Counted from the first letter of the stretch, positions 1-6,635 are shown. The stretch: DNA of 8,574 nt from Oscillospiraceae bacterium (GCA_902767145.1 CACXGG010000128.1:1-8574), one strand, 5' to 3'. Translations and numbers: made by a program. The notes: a model not told the origin generated them from the sequence alone.

Positions 1-1163
1 CTGAAGGCGACGGTCTTCTCCAGGATATCCATCCTGTCGCTGCCGTAGTTTGAATGGGCGAGTATATCTGCCCTCTGAAGGACAAAGAGCTTATCCAGGA
101 ATTCGGGCTCGAATTCAGACATGAGCCTGGCCGTTCCCTTTTTCGTACCGTTGGTGAAATCATCATGATATCTGACAAGCATGGCGATGGTCTTTTTCCT
201 GTCATTTGAGAACCTGTACCTGTCCATGAAGTCTTTAACGATGATCTCCCCTGCCTTGGCATGGCCCTTCATGTGGCCCCTGCCGTTCTTGTCCAGATAA
301 AAGACATCCGGCTTGGCGATATCGTGGAAAATGGCTGCATAGGAAAGGACCTCATCTCGCTTTCCCTCCTCATCCGGGATCCCTGCCAGGGTATCCAGGG
401 TGTGTTCCAGCACATCCCTGTCATGGTGGGGAGTCCTCTGGTCAAAGCCCTCCATCTTTTTAAGGCCCGGGATCACCACGGAAAGCACATCCAGGTTGTC
501 CCTTATGGCATCGGGAGCATAAAGGCCGCTTACGATGCCGTCCATCTCACTTCTTATCCTCTCGGGGGATATCTCTCCCAGAAGATGGGCAGTGTCCTTC
601 ATGGCCTTGGCTGTTTCCTCTTCTATCTCAAATCCAAGACGTGATGAGAACCTAATGCCCCGGAGGATCCTGAGAGCATCCTCCCGGAATCTCTTCTGAG
701 GGTCTCCCACTGCTCTTATCAGTTTCTTTTCGATATCGGCGATGCCTCCCACCGTGTCCCTGACCATATTGTCGGAACCCAGGTAGAGAGCATTCATTGT
801 AAAATCGCGCCTCTTTACATCCTCTTCTATGCTATTAGCGAAAGACACCTGGTCGGGATGCCTGTTGTCGGAATAACCGCTCTCAGTCCTGAAGGTGGTG
901 ATCTCCACCGGCTCCCCCTGTGACAGGGCGACCACAGTTCCGTGCTTTAAGCCATTGCAGTCTATGAGCCTGAAGCCTGCCCCTTCCAGTACGGAACTGA
1001 CCTTATCAGGTGTCATATCTGTGGCAATATCGTAGTCGTGAGGGTCCTGGTCCAGGATGAGATTTCTGACGGCGCCTCCCACCACGTAAGATACGGCGCC
1101 CTCTTTTTCCAGAGCGTCCATTACGTCTTTTATGTAACCGGGAATGGGGTAAGGCCCTTTCAT
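1..1163 (-). CDS. cca: CCA tRNA nucleotidyltransferase with HD domain, 3' end beyond the left edge
   Basis: A class II nucleotidyltransferase that builds or repairs the 3' CCA end of tRNA in the cytoplasm. I translated it by hand: 387 codons are visible and the C-terminus lies off the left edge. Motifs in order: GGAVRN at 29-34 followed by the metal-binding D43/D45 pair in DYDIAT; RRDFTMNALY at 118-127; the nucleotide-template motif EDALR at 161-165 inside an arginine-rich stretch; then an HD phosphohydrolase-like domain with H254, H280-D281 and H301. The usual family signature is GGxVRD, so N34 is a mild variant. The ATG lies 6 bp after the stop of the upstream gene, with a GAGAGGA-like site inside that gene's last codons, so it is probably translated from the same mRNA. 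The sequence cannot separate a full CCA-adding enzyme from an A-adding or CC-adding specialist. Confidence 0.93.
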   Translation of the reverse strand, partial: MKGPYPIPGYIKDVMDALEKEGAVSYVVGGAVRNLILDQDPHDYDIATDMTPDKVSSVLEGAGFRLIDCNGLKHGTVVALSQGEPVEITTFRTESGYSDNRHPDQVSFANSIEEDVKRRDFTMNALYLGSDNMVRDTVGGIADIEKKLIRAVGDPQKRFREDALRILRGIRFSSRLGFEIEEETAKAMKDTAHLLGEISPERIRSEMDGIVSGLYAPDAIRDNLDVLSVVIPGLKKMEGFDQRTPHHDRDVLEHTLDTLAGIPDEEGKRDEVLSYAAIFHDIAKPDVFYLDKNGRGHMKGHAKAGEIIVKDFMDRYRFSNDRKKTIAMLVRYHDDFTNGTKKGTARLMSEFEPEFLDKLFVLQRADILAHSNYGSDRMDILEKTVAF

Positions 1164-1169
1164 GGGAAC

Positions 1170-2354
1170 TTAAGAGATCCTCTCAAAAGTCTCTTTCATG
1201 ATAAGGACAAGATCTTTTGTCTCGAAGAAATGAAGGCCGTAGATGGCAGCTTCCCTTCTTGCGTCGTCTGCTATCCTGGTAATCTCGCTTTCGTTAAGTT
1301 CCACGGAAGGGATATTATATTCCGTCATGTCGCTTATCCTTCGAAGACCTGCGACAAATGTGGAAGCAGCACTCTCAGTGCTGGAGCTCATGGTGCATAG
1401 GTGAAGCTCCCTGGAAAGATCGGAAAGGTCCTTCTTGCACTTATCCGTATAGAGCTCCATGGCCTTGGTGAGCAGGGGCAGGTGGTAGGCTGCATATGCA
1501 ACGCCAAACCTGGAGATCAGTGAATTCGTGATTATATGTGCATAGCCCAGGCCGAACATCCTGGATGCTATGCCGGAATAAAGACCGCCCACGGAAAGGA
1601 GCCTTCTGGCGTAGGAGTCATCGGGATCGTCCTTGAGCTTCTTGATGTTTGTAAAGATGGAATAGCAGGCATTTACCGCATTGGCCCTGTAGGGAGGGTT
1701 GAACTTGGAGGCAGGATTGATAAATGCCTCCACCGCACATGCCAGGGCACTGAAGGAACTTCCAAGGGCCCAGGCCATCTCGGTCCTTACAGAAAAGTCG
1801 GTATCCACCACCACGATCTGGGGGATGAGGTAGCTGCTCATGCACAGGTTCCACCTGCTGTACTTTGTATCGTAATACTCTGCAAAGAGAGTGGCAGGTG
1901 CAGCACTGTTGTCAGTAACGATACAGCAGAGCACCGATATATCTTTTTTCAGCTTGTTTATGCCTTCGAATTCAGCCAGTTCCTTTACGGGATTTACTGC
2001 AGCGGCGGCGATCAGCTTGCCGCAGTCGATATCTGCTGTTCCTCCGATGGAGATAATGGTATCGCAGTTGAATTCCTTATATACGCCAAGACCTCCGAAG
2101 ACATCCACCTCATTGAGGAAGGGTTCCTTCCTGACATACTTGAAGCAGCGGAAGCCCTTGTCATTATAAAAATCTATGAGATCGGAAGTTCCCTTGAACT
2201 TCACGGTGACCGGATTACAGAGGAACATGATCCTCCTCGTTCCGAGCCGTCTCAGTTCATCTTCAAGCTCGAAAGCATCACCGCTGTCCAGGAACAGGGT
2301 CTGCGGCTCGTAATCTGCCTCTCTGGCATATTTCAGATAATCGCCTGATGCCAT
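1170..2354 (-). CDS. Iron-containing alcohol dehydrogenase-like protein with degenerate metal site
   Basis: 394 residues, the normal length for the iron-dependent (type III) alcohol dehydrogenase fold. The Rossmann-like N-terminal half carries GGTADIDCGK at 104-113, a degraded form of the family's GGGSxxDxxK nucleotide loop. Residues 144-162 align with the usual TTAGTGSE region but read VTDNSAAP. The family's metal ligands are an Asp and three His. By my alignment these positions are S202 and C206 (in SFSALACAVEAF), H273 (in YAHIITN) and Y287, so only one His remains although the spacing is kept. Activity as a normal NAD(P)-linked alcohol dehydrogenase is doubtful. It could be a pseudoenzyme, a regulator, or an enzyme with another cofactor arrangement. 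The ATG has a GAGGT site about 6 nt upstream and lies 11 bp after thrH, ahead of cca, so it is the middle gene of an operon. The fold is well supported; the function is unknown. Confidence 0.8.
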   Translation of the reverse strand: MASGDYLKYAREADYEPQTLFLDSGDAFELEDELRRLGTRRIMFLCNPVTVKFKGTSDLIDFYNDKGFRCFKYVRKEPFLNEVDVFGGLGVYKEFNCDTIISIGGTADIDCGKLIAAAAVNPVKELAEFEGINKLKKDISVLCCIVTDNSAAPATLFAEYYDTKYSRWNLCMSSYLIPQIVVVDTDFSVRTEMAWALGSSFSALACAVEAFINPASKFNPPYRANAVNACYSIFTNIKKLKDDPDDSYARRLLSVGGLYSGIASRMFGLGYAHIITNSLISRFGVAYAAYHLPLLTKAMELYTDKCKKDLSDLSRELHLCTMSSSTESAASTFVAGLRRISDMTEYNIPSVELNESEITRIADDARREAAIYGLHFFETKDLVLIMKETFERIS

Positions 2355-2365
2355 TAGATGACCTC

Positions 2366-2968
2366 TTACTTAAGTACTGACTTTATTGCTGCCAGGAAAT
2401 CGTCGAACTCTTCAAAGGCCTGAAGGTCGGGATTGTCCTTTATGATCTGCTCTGTACTCCTGAAAAGGAAGCCTGCGCGGGAAGCCCTGATCATTCCGAG
2501 ATCATTGAAGCTGTCGCCGGCAGCGATAGTATCAAATCCCATGGACTGGAGAGCCTTTACAGTTGTGAGCTTGGACTGCTCACAGCGCATCTTAAATCCT
2601 GTGATCTCTCCGTTATCAGCCACTTCAAGAGTGTTGCAGAAGAGGGTGGGATAGTTAAGCTTCTTCATGAGAGGAGCCGCGAACTGTGTAAATGTATCGC
2701 TGATGATTATTACCTGGGCAACCTTGCGGAGTTCATCCAGGAACTCCTTTGCTCCGGGAAGAGGATCTATGGTGGATATTACCTCCTGGATCTCCTTAAG
2801 TCCCAGTCCGTGTTCCTTAAGGATACCGAGCCTCCACTTCATGAGCTTGTCGTAATCAGGCTCGTCTCTTGTTGTCCTCTTGAGCTCGGGGATACCCGAA
2901 GCCTCAGAAAAAGCTATCCATATTTCGGGAACAAGAACGCCTTCCATATCAAGACATACTACATCCAT
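2366..2968 (-). CDS. thrH: ThrH-type HAD phosphatase: phosphoserine phosphatase / homoserine phosphotransferase
   Basis: A 200-residue HAD-superfamily enzyme closely resembling Pseudomonas ThrH. That protein dephosphorylates phosphoserine and can move the phosphate to homoserine, linking serine and threonine synthesis. Motif I is DMEGVL at 7-12, with D7 as the nucleophile and E9 in place of the usual second Asp, as in ThrH. The helical cap includes PEIWIAF and TTRDEPDYD (32-40). Motif II is S90 in IIISDTF, motif III is K133, and motif IV is GDSFND at 151-156 with its Mg-binding acids. All catalytic residues are present. A GGAGGA site sits 7 nt before the ATG, and an extended -10 promoter lies just upstream, so this is the first gene of the operon with the dehydrogenase-like gene and cca. 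Whether the transferase activity is used in this organism cannot be told from sequence. Confidence 0.9.
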   Translation of the reverse strand: MDVVCLDMEGVLVPEIWIAFSEASGIPELKRTTRDEPDYDKLMKWRLGILKEHGLGLKEIQEVISTIDPLPGAKEFLDELRKVAQVIIISDTFTQFAAPLMKKLNYPTLFCNTLEVADNGEITGFKMRCEQSKLTTVKALQSMGFDTIAAGDSFNDLGMIRASRAGFLFRSTEQIIKDNPDLQAFEEFDDFLAAIKSVLK

Positions 2969-3002
2969 TTACAAATCCTCCAAGTGTCTGTGTCCAAACC
3001 TA

Positions 3003-3032
3003 ATTTTATCACAGATCAGACTCTTCTGTCCT
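3003..3032 (-). promoter_or_regulatory. Predicted promoter of the thrH operon (extended -10)
   Basis: Read on the minus strand, TGATAAAAT (3011-3003) is an extended -10 element, with TG one base before TAAAAT. An AGGACA -35 candidate at 3032-3027 is 18 bp away and matches TTGACA at four of six positions. The predicted start near 2996 gives a leader of about 28 nt containing the GGAGGA ribosome site. Predicted from sequence only. Confidence 0.55.
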
Positions 3033-3057
3033 CCCCGACTGCCTTTCCCCTGTGTCC

Positions 3058-3169
3058 ATCGACTATTTTTCGCGTTTTTCTGAAAAATTAGTCGACGATT
3101 TAGTCGATTCACATGTCTATCGACTATTTTTCGCGTTTTCCCGAAAAAATAGTCGATGGTTTAGTCGAT
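3058..3169. repeat. Two 51-bp palindromic repeats, period 61 bp, between divergent promoters
   Basis: Unit 1 is 3058-3108 and unit 2 is 3119-3169, separated by 10 unrelated bases. They match at 46 of 51 positions, and the first 21 are identical. Each unit holds an inverted repeat. In unit 2 the arm ATCGACTATTTTT (3119-3131) pairs perfectly over 13 bp with 3145-3157, leaving a 13-nt loop; unit 1 pairs at 11 of 13. Each unit then ends with an extra half-site TAGTCGAT (3101-3108 and 3162-3169), so there are six ATCGACTA-type half-sites in all. There is no classic terminator T-run placement. The block may be an operator for a dimeric regulator acting on the flanking genes, or a dispersed palindromic repeat family. 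Confidence 0.85.
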
Positions 3170-3178
3170 CTTCTGTTG

Positions 3179-3187
3179 TGGTAAAAT
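3179..3187 (+). promoter_or_regulatory. Predicted extended -10 promoter of the zinc-ribbon gene
   Basis: TG-G-TAAAAT on the plus strand is an extended -10, the same form as the divergent thrH promoter. The expected -35 position (about 3158-3164) has no good TTGACA match and abuts the last TAGTCGAT half-site of repeat unit 2. Binding there could affect polymerase access. A strong AAAGGAGG ribosome site follows at 3201-3208, 9 nt before the ATG. Confidence 0.5.
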
Positions 3188-3217
3188 TACAATTGTGAAA
3201 AAAGGAGGTATAGAAAA

Positions 3218-3937
3218 ATGGGATTTTTCGACGATCTTAAAAAAGGCTTTAAAGATGTATCCGAAGCAGCTAAGAATTCTGTAGAGGAAGCAAAGGCAAG
3301 AGAAGCTCAGAGAGCTGAGGCAGGAACGCTTGTATCTGCACCTCCTCAAGCTCAGCCGACAGGTAATGCACTCCAGGGCAAGACTACACGTGCACGTCTG
3401 ATGAAAGAAGGGGATGGCTATAAGCTTGCATTTGGAACTCCGAACCCCGTGCCCTTCGAGGATCCGAGATATCCGTTCCCTATCGGCATCAGGTTCAACG
3501 GCTTTATCGTCATTAAGGATGAAAACGGCTTTGACCCTAACAGCCTCGATATCGACAAGACCGTAATGAACGCAGTTGATGCAGGACAGGCAGCGATCGG
3601 TAAGCTTTCCATGCAGTCCTGCACTTATGATCATCTTCCTGCCGGAATGCATGAGATAAGAAAGGAGATCACCGACAGGCTTCAGAGCATCGGTGTTAAC
3701 TGCTCAGCTGTACAGGTAGCAAGCATCACTGCTGATTCTCATAGCCGCGACAAGATCAAGGAATGGGAGAGCAAGCCCGATTTCGAAAAGGCAGCAGAAC
3801 TTACAGCTGCAGGAAAGGCAGCTCCGGCACAGCCGGCACCTGTGGAAGGTCCCACAGTAACCTGCACAGGCTGCGGAACTGTATGCAGAGCAGGCCAGAA
3901 GTTCTGCTCAAACTGCGGTGCAGTCCTTCCCCAGTAG
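3218..3937 (+). CDS. Small SPFH-like domain protein with C-terminal zinc ribbon
   Basis: 239 residues, function unknown. It starts with an amphipathic MGFFDDLKKGFKDV helix and a charged Glu/Ala/Arg segment (about 5-37), then a Pro/Gln linker. The central part (about 52-185) includes PVPFEDPRYPFPIGIRFNG and, after a helical stretch, LQSIGVNCSAVQVASITAD. Both resemble the strand and helix pattern of SPFH/YdjI-type proteins, though this match is from memory of the pattern and is tentative. An Ala/Pro linker leads to a zinc ribbon, CxxC-x10-CxxC at C216, C219, C230 and C233. There is no signal peptide or membrane segment, so it is probably cytoplasmic and perhaps peripheral to the membrane through the N-terminal helix. 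A near-perfect ribosome site supports the ATG. It is monocistronic, divergent from thrH and ends at a bidirectional terminator. Its GCA/GCT-rich codons suggest it may be well expressed. Confidence 0.8.
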   Translation: MGFFDDLKKGFKDVSEAAKNSVEEAKAREAQRAEAGTLVSAPPQAQPTGNALQGKTTRARLMKEGDGYKLAFGTPNPVPFEDPRYPFPIGIRFNGFIVIKDENGFDPNSLDIDKTVMNAVDAGQAAIGKLSMQSCTYDHLPAGMHEIRKEITDRLQSIGVNCSAVQVASITADSHSRDKIKEWESKPDFEKAAELTAAGKAAPAQPAPVEGPTVTCTGCGTVCRAGQKFCSNCGAVLPQ

Positions 3938-3952
3938 ATCTGATCATCAGAT
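3938..3952. repeat. 15-bp perfect dyad directly after the stop codon
   Basis: ATCTGAT-C-ATCAGAT has 7-bp arms around a single central base and begins at the first base after the TAG stop of the zinc-ribbon gene. As RNA it could form at most a 5-bp stem with a 5-nt loop. It may be a minor 3'-end structure or chance. Confidence 0.5.
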
Positions 3953-3962
3953 AGAATACTTA

Positions 3963-3996
3963 AAAAAGCCCCGGACAGATAAAGCCCGGGGTTTTT
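3963..3996. terminator. Bidirectional Rho-independent terminator between convergent genes
   Basis: CCCCGG (3969-3974) pairs with CCGGGG (3986-3991). A G:U pair and A:T pairs extend the stem into an A-run on the left and a T-run on the right, so each strand has a stem followed by Ts. On the plus strand it ends the zinc-ribbon gene. On the minus strand it ends the fchA-folD-rlmD operon, and the rlmD TAA stop (3995-3997) overlaps its base. Confidence 0.88.
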
Positions 3997-5143
3997 ACAT
4001 GTCTTTCAGAAGCAGGACAACAGTCTCCACTGAGTCGGTCCAGGGGAACATGTCCACGGGAAGAAGGGTCTCCGCCCTGTATCCATTCTCTTTGAAGATC
4101 TTAAGGTCTCTGGCCTGGGTCTTCGGATCACAGGATACATAGACGATCCTGTCGGGGGATACCTTCCTGCACCCTTCGATGAATTCCTTCGTGGTGCCGG
4201 ATCTGGGGGGATCCAGGATGATGACATCGTACCTTCTGCCCTCCTGAGCTTCCCTTACCATGAATTCCGTGGCGTCGCCCTTTACGAACCTGATATTTCC
4301 AGCCTTATTATGCTTAGCATTTTCGATGGCATCCCGGACAGCCCTGGGATTACTCTCCACTCCGGTCACTCTGCCCGCTTTGCCCGAGGCGATAAGACCG
4401 ATGGTGCCTGTGCCGCAGTAGGCATCGAGGACCGTATCGTCCTTTCCTATATCAGCCAGCTTCAGGGCCTCGCTGTAGAGGACCTCGGTCTGGGCCGTGT
4501 TGATCTGGTAGAAAGATTCAGGAGATATACGGAAGCTCATGCCCAGAAGATCATCTGTTATGAAGCCTTTGCCGTATACCGTCTCGCTCCGCTCTCCCAG
4601 GATCATGGAGTCGGATCTTCTGTTTATATTTATCACTACTGTGGTGATCTCCGGGTGTCTCTTAACGAGTTCCTTCACGAAGTTCTTCTTACCCGGGAAC
4701 ATATGGTCCGCAACGATAATGGTGACCAGGATCTGGCCGGAGTTCTTTCCCACTCTGATGAGGACTCTCCTTATAAGACCGGTTCCCGTCTTCTCGTTAT
4801 AGACCTGAAGCTTAAAGGACCTGATGAGATCCCTTATATCCTTTATGATGGCAGATGCCGTTCTGTCCTCGATAAGGCAGCCGTCACACATGACGATCCT
4901 GTGGGAACCCTCCATATATGTGCCGGAGATGATATTCCCCTTCTTATCGCGGCCGAAGGCGGAGTGTACTTTATTCCTGTAATAGAAAGGATCCCCGGCG
5001 CCCCTTATGGGAAGGACTTCGCCGACGATCCCCTTCATCAGTTTTTTTACAGACTCTTCTTTTGCGGAAAGACTCTCTTCATAAGTCTTTCCCATATATG
5101 TGCAGCTTCCGCACTCCCTGGCTTTTGGACAGGTATTACTCAA
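3995..5143 (-). CDS. rlmD: RlmD/TrmA-family rRNA (uracil-C5) methyltransferase, TRAM-less, TTG start
   Basis: A 382-residue SAM-dependent methyltransferase of the RlmD/RumA type, which makes 5-methyluridine in RNA (U1939 of 23S rRNA in E. coli). A [4Fe-4S] site is formed by C5, C11 and C14 plus C89 in CDGCLIED. The catalytic domain has VLDAYCGTGTIGL (238-250) for SAM, DPPRSG (311-316), nucleophile C338 in SCDP, and base E373 in DSVETVVLL, where the family often has His before VE. It lacks the N-terminal TRAM domain of the longer E. coli enzyme. The start is TTG at 5143: an in-frame stop lies three codons upstream, and the first internal ATG (residue 17) would remove three cluster cysteines. 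The start overlaps the end of folD by 8 bp with no strong ribosome site, so translation is probably coupled to folD. RlmD rather than RlmCD or another paralogue is the best guess. Confidence 0.88.
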   Translation of the reverse strand: MSNTCPKARECGSCTYMGKTYEESLSAKEESVKKLMKGIVGEVLPIRGAGDPFYYRNKVHSAFGRDKKGNIISGTYMEGSHRIVMCDGCLIEDRTASAIIKDIRDLIRSFKLQVYNEKTGTGLIRRVLIRVGKNSGQILVTIIVADHMFPGKKNFVKELVKRHPEITTVVININRRSDSMILGERSETVYGKGFITDDLLGMSFRISPESFYQINTAQTEVLYSEALKLADIGKDDTVLDAYCGTGTIGLIASGKAGRVTGVESNPRAVRDAIENAKHNKAGNIRFVKGDATEFMVREAQEGRRYDVIILDPPRSGTTKEFIEGCRKVSPDRIVYVSCDPKTQARDLKIFKENGYRAETLLPVDMFPWTDSVETVVLLLKDM

Positions 5144-5984
5144 CTGACTTTACCGCGCCGGTGACCACGTTCTTGAGAAGAACGGATGTGGTAACGGAAC
5201 CGACACCCCTGGGTACGGGGGTGATGGCCTCAGTAAGCTCACTTACCTCATCGAAGTTAACATCACCGCAGAGATTGCCTTCCTCATCCACGTTCATTCC
5301 GACATCGATAACGATCTGGCCCTCTCTTACGAAATCCTTAGTGATCATCTTAGCCTTGCCTGCAGCAGCCACGATGATGTCGGCATTTCTGCACTCGGCC
5401 TTAAGATCAGCCGTTCTGGTGTGGCAGACAGTAACCGTGGCATTCTCCTTGATGAGCATCAGTGCCACGGGCTTTCCGATAACAAGGCTCCTTCCGACAA
5501 CAGTTACCTTCTTACCCTTGAGCTCGATACCGTAATACTTCAGTATCTCGATTACAGCCTGGGCAGTACAGGGAGCATATCCCTCACCGTTTCCTGCGAA
5601 AAGGTTTGCCATATTGGCTGTACCCATGCAGTCGGAATCCTTGACGGCACTTATGGACTTGACGATATTCTCATCGGTAAGTGTCTTGGGAAGAGGTCTG
5701 AACATAAGGATGCCATGGATATCGGGATCCTTGTCCAGGTTAGCAACTGTGTCATCCAGCTCCTCCTGGGAAACATCCTCGGGAAGCTCCATTACTACGA
5801 CACCGCACTCCATGGAATCGAACTTCTTCTTAAGTCCTCTCTCATAGGCCAGGTCGTCCTCCCTCGCGCCTACCCTTACAACAGCAAGGGTGGGAGTTAT
5901 GCCCTTCTTCTTAAGGTCTTCGATAACGGCCTTAAGGTCTTCGTTTATCTTATCTGCTACGGGTTTTCCGAGAAGTAGGTTCAT
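5136..5984 (-). CDS. folD: FolD: methylenetetrahydrofolate dehydrogenase, atypical cyclohydrolase site
   Basis: 282 residues, full length for FolD, which oxidises 5,10-methylene-THF with NAD(P) and normally also hydrolyses methenyl-THF to 10-formyl-THF. The cofactor domain is clear: VTVVGRSLVIGKPVALML (160-177), CHTRTAD, and VIDVGMN. The substrate site diverges. In the usual YxxxK motif, Y47 is present but the Lys position (51) is Leu, with Lys at 52-54 instead. The QLPLP motif reads FRPLP, with F95 for Gln. DVDG reads DSDC (116-119) and PGGVGP reads PRGVGS. This resembles a clostridial subgroup with a DDxxYERG motif that I recall. The missing Lys and Gln are the residues tied to cyclohydrolase chemistry, so it may be mainly a dehydrogenase. 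The ATG overlaps the fchA stop as ATGA, with GGAGGA 8 nt upstream. Confidence 0.93.
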   Translation of the reverse strand: MNLLLGKPVADKINEDLKAVIEDLKKKGITPTLAVVRVGAREDDLAYERGLKKKFDSMECGVVVMELPEDVSQEELDDTVANLDKDPDIHGILMFRPLPKTLTDENIVKSISAVKDSDCMGTANMANLFAGNGEGYAPCTAQAVIEILKYYGIELKGKKVTVVGRSLVIGKPVALMLIKENATVTVCHTRTADLKAECRNADIIVAAAGKAKMITKDFVREGQIVIDVGMNVDEEGNLCGDVNFDEVSELTEAITPVPRGVGSVTTSVLLKNVVTGAVKSVE

Positions 5985-6595
5985 GCTCTGAGTCCTCCGA
6001 GAACTTTATTATATGCTTCATCACATCTGGAAGAGACTTCCTTTACAAGGTCATCAGTCTTCCTGTTGAGCTCCTCTGCAAATGCTCTGTCCTTCATGAG
6101 CTTTGTGTTTATATAGACGTTCATGGAAGCACCTGTGGCAAGTGCTCTGCATGCAGAAGCAGCGACGCCAACATCACTTATGGCAAGCCTTGAACCCTTT
6201 ACTGCCAGCTCCTCGATGATAAGGGAGATCTCCTTTGCTTTTTCCACCATCTGATAGGGAACTTCTGCTGCCTTCCTGAGAGCATCCTCCAGGATCTCAT
6301 CCCTTCCCTCCTGCTCCTTGGGAATGGAGTAGGCCTTGGACAGGGGCTCGAATACCTCAGCGTCCTTTTTGATGAGCTCTGCAGCATCGTCACGGAGCTT
6401 TGCGGCATCCACAAGGATCCTTTCGATATCCTGCTGATACTCAGCATACTTCTTCTTACCTGTAGTAAGGTTTGCGACCATGGAGCAAAGGGAAGCGGAA
6501 AGTGCTCCCATAAGCGCACTTGCTCCTCCGCCGCCGGGTACCGGGGCGCCGCTGCTGAGTTCGTCTAAAAATACCGTTATGCTCTTGTCTGTCAT
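5981..6595 (-). CDS. fchA: FchA-type methenyltetrahydrofolate cyclohydrolase (cyclodeaminase/cyclohydrolase family)
   Basis: 204 residues of the FTCD_C family, all-helical proteins that act as formimino-THF cyclodeaminase or as methenyl-THF cyclohydrolase (FchA in purine-fermenting clostridia). The hallmark glycine-rich segment is PVPGGGGASALMGALSAS (18-35) followed by MVANLTTGKKKY (39-50). D78 and the SDVGVAA segment (140-146) also fit the family. I chose the ATG at 6595 because GGAAGG lies 10 nt upstream; a TTG at 6613 would add six residues but lacks a ribosome site. It is the first gene of an operon whose next member, folD, overlaps by 4 bp. No glutamate formiminotransferase or histidine-degradation gene is nearby, so cyclohydrolase is more likely than cyclodeaminase activity. 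The folD partner with its altered cyclohydrolase residues supports this. Confidence 0.88.
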   Translation of the reverse strand: MTDKSITVFLDELSSGAPVPGGGGASALMGALSASLCSMVANLTTGKKKYAEYQQDIERILVDAAKLRDDAAELIKKDAEVFEPLSKAYSIPKEQEGRDEILEDALRKAAEVPYQMVEKAKEISLIIEELAVKGSRLAISDVGVAASACRALATGASMNVYINTKLMKDRAFAEELNRKTDDLVKEVSSRCDEAYNKVLGGLRA

Positions 6596-6629
6596 TTCAT
6601 TTATACCTTCCAAAATTTATTACCCTGCT

Positions 6630-6635
6630 ATTATA
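6630..6635 (-). promoter_or_regulatory. Predicted -10 box of the fchA-folD-rlmD operon
   Basis: A perfect TATAAT on the minus strand lies about 35 bp before the fchA ATG. The -35 at 17-bp spacing (6658-6653, CTGTCT) is a poor match and falls inside the terminator hairpin of the upstream gene, so the promoter begins where the previous transcript ends. Confidence 0.55.

Noticed and set aside
1536..2348. Long open plus-strand frame of 270 codons
   Set aside because: It is antisense to the dehydrogenase-like gene, lacks a ribosome site and its translation has no recognisable domain; the minus-strand frame has clear family motifs.
3058..3157. Palindromes of the thrH upstream region as Rho-independent terminators
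   Set aside because: No gene ends into them, since the flanking genes diverge, and T-runs lie inside the stems rather than after them.
3058..3169. Direct repeats resembling a CRISPR array
   Set aside because: Only two units, each 51 bp, with a 10-bp gap. Spacers are far too short, and no cas gene is present.
4310..5164. Long open plus-strand frame of 284 codons
   Set aside because: It is antisense to rlmD, whose SAM, Fe-S and catalytic motifs are all intact. No ribosome site or family match was seen.
5421..5978. Open plus-strand frame of 185 codons
   Set aside because: It is antisense to folD and low in motif content; an overlap by-product of codon bias.
6596..6613. TTG start extending FchA by six residues
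   Set aside because: No ribosome site precedes it. The GGAAGG that would serve the ATG at 6595 lies within the extension, so the ATG is the better start.
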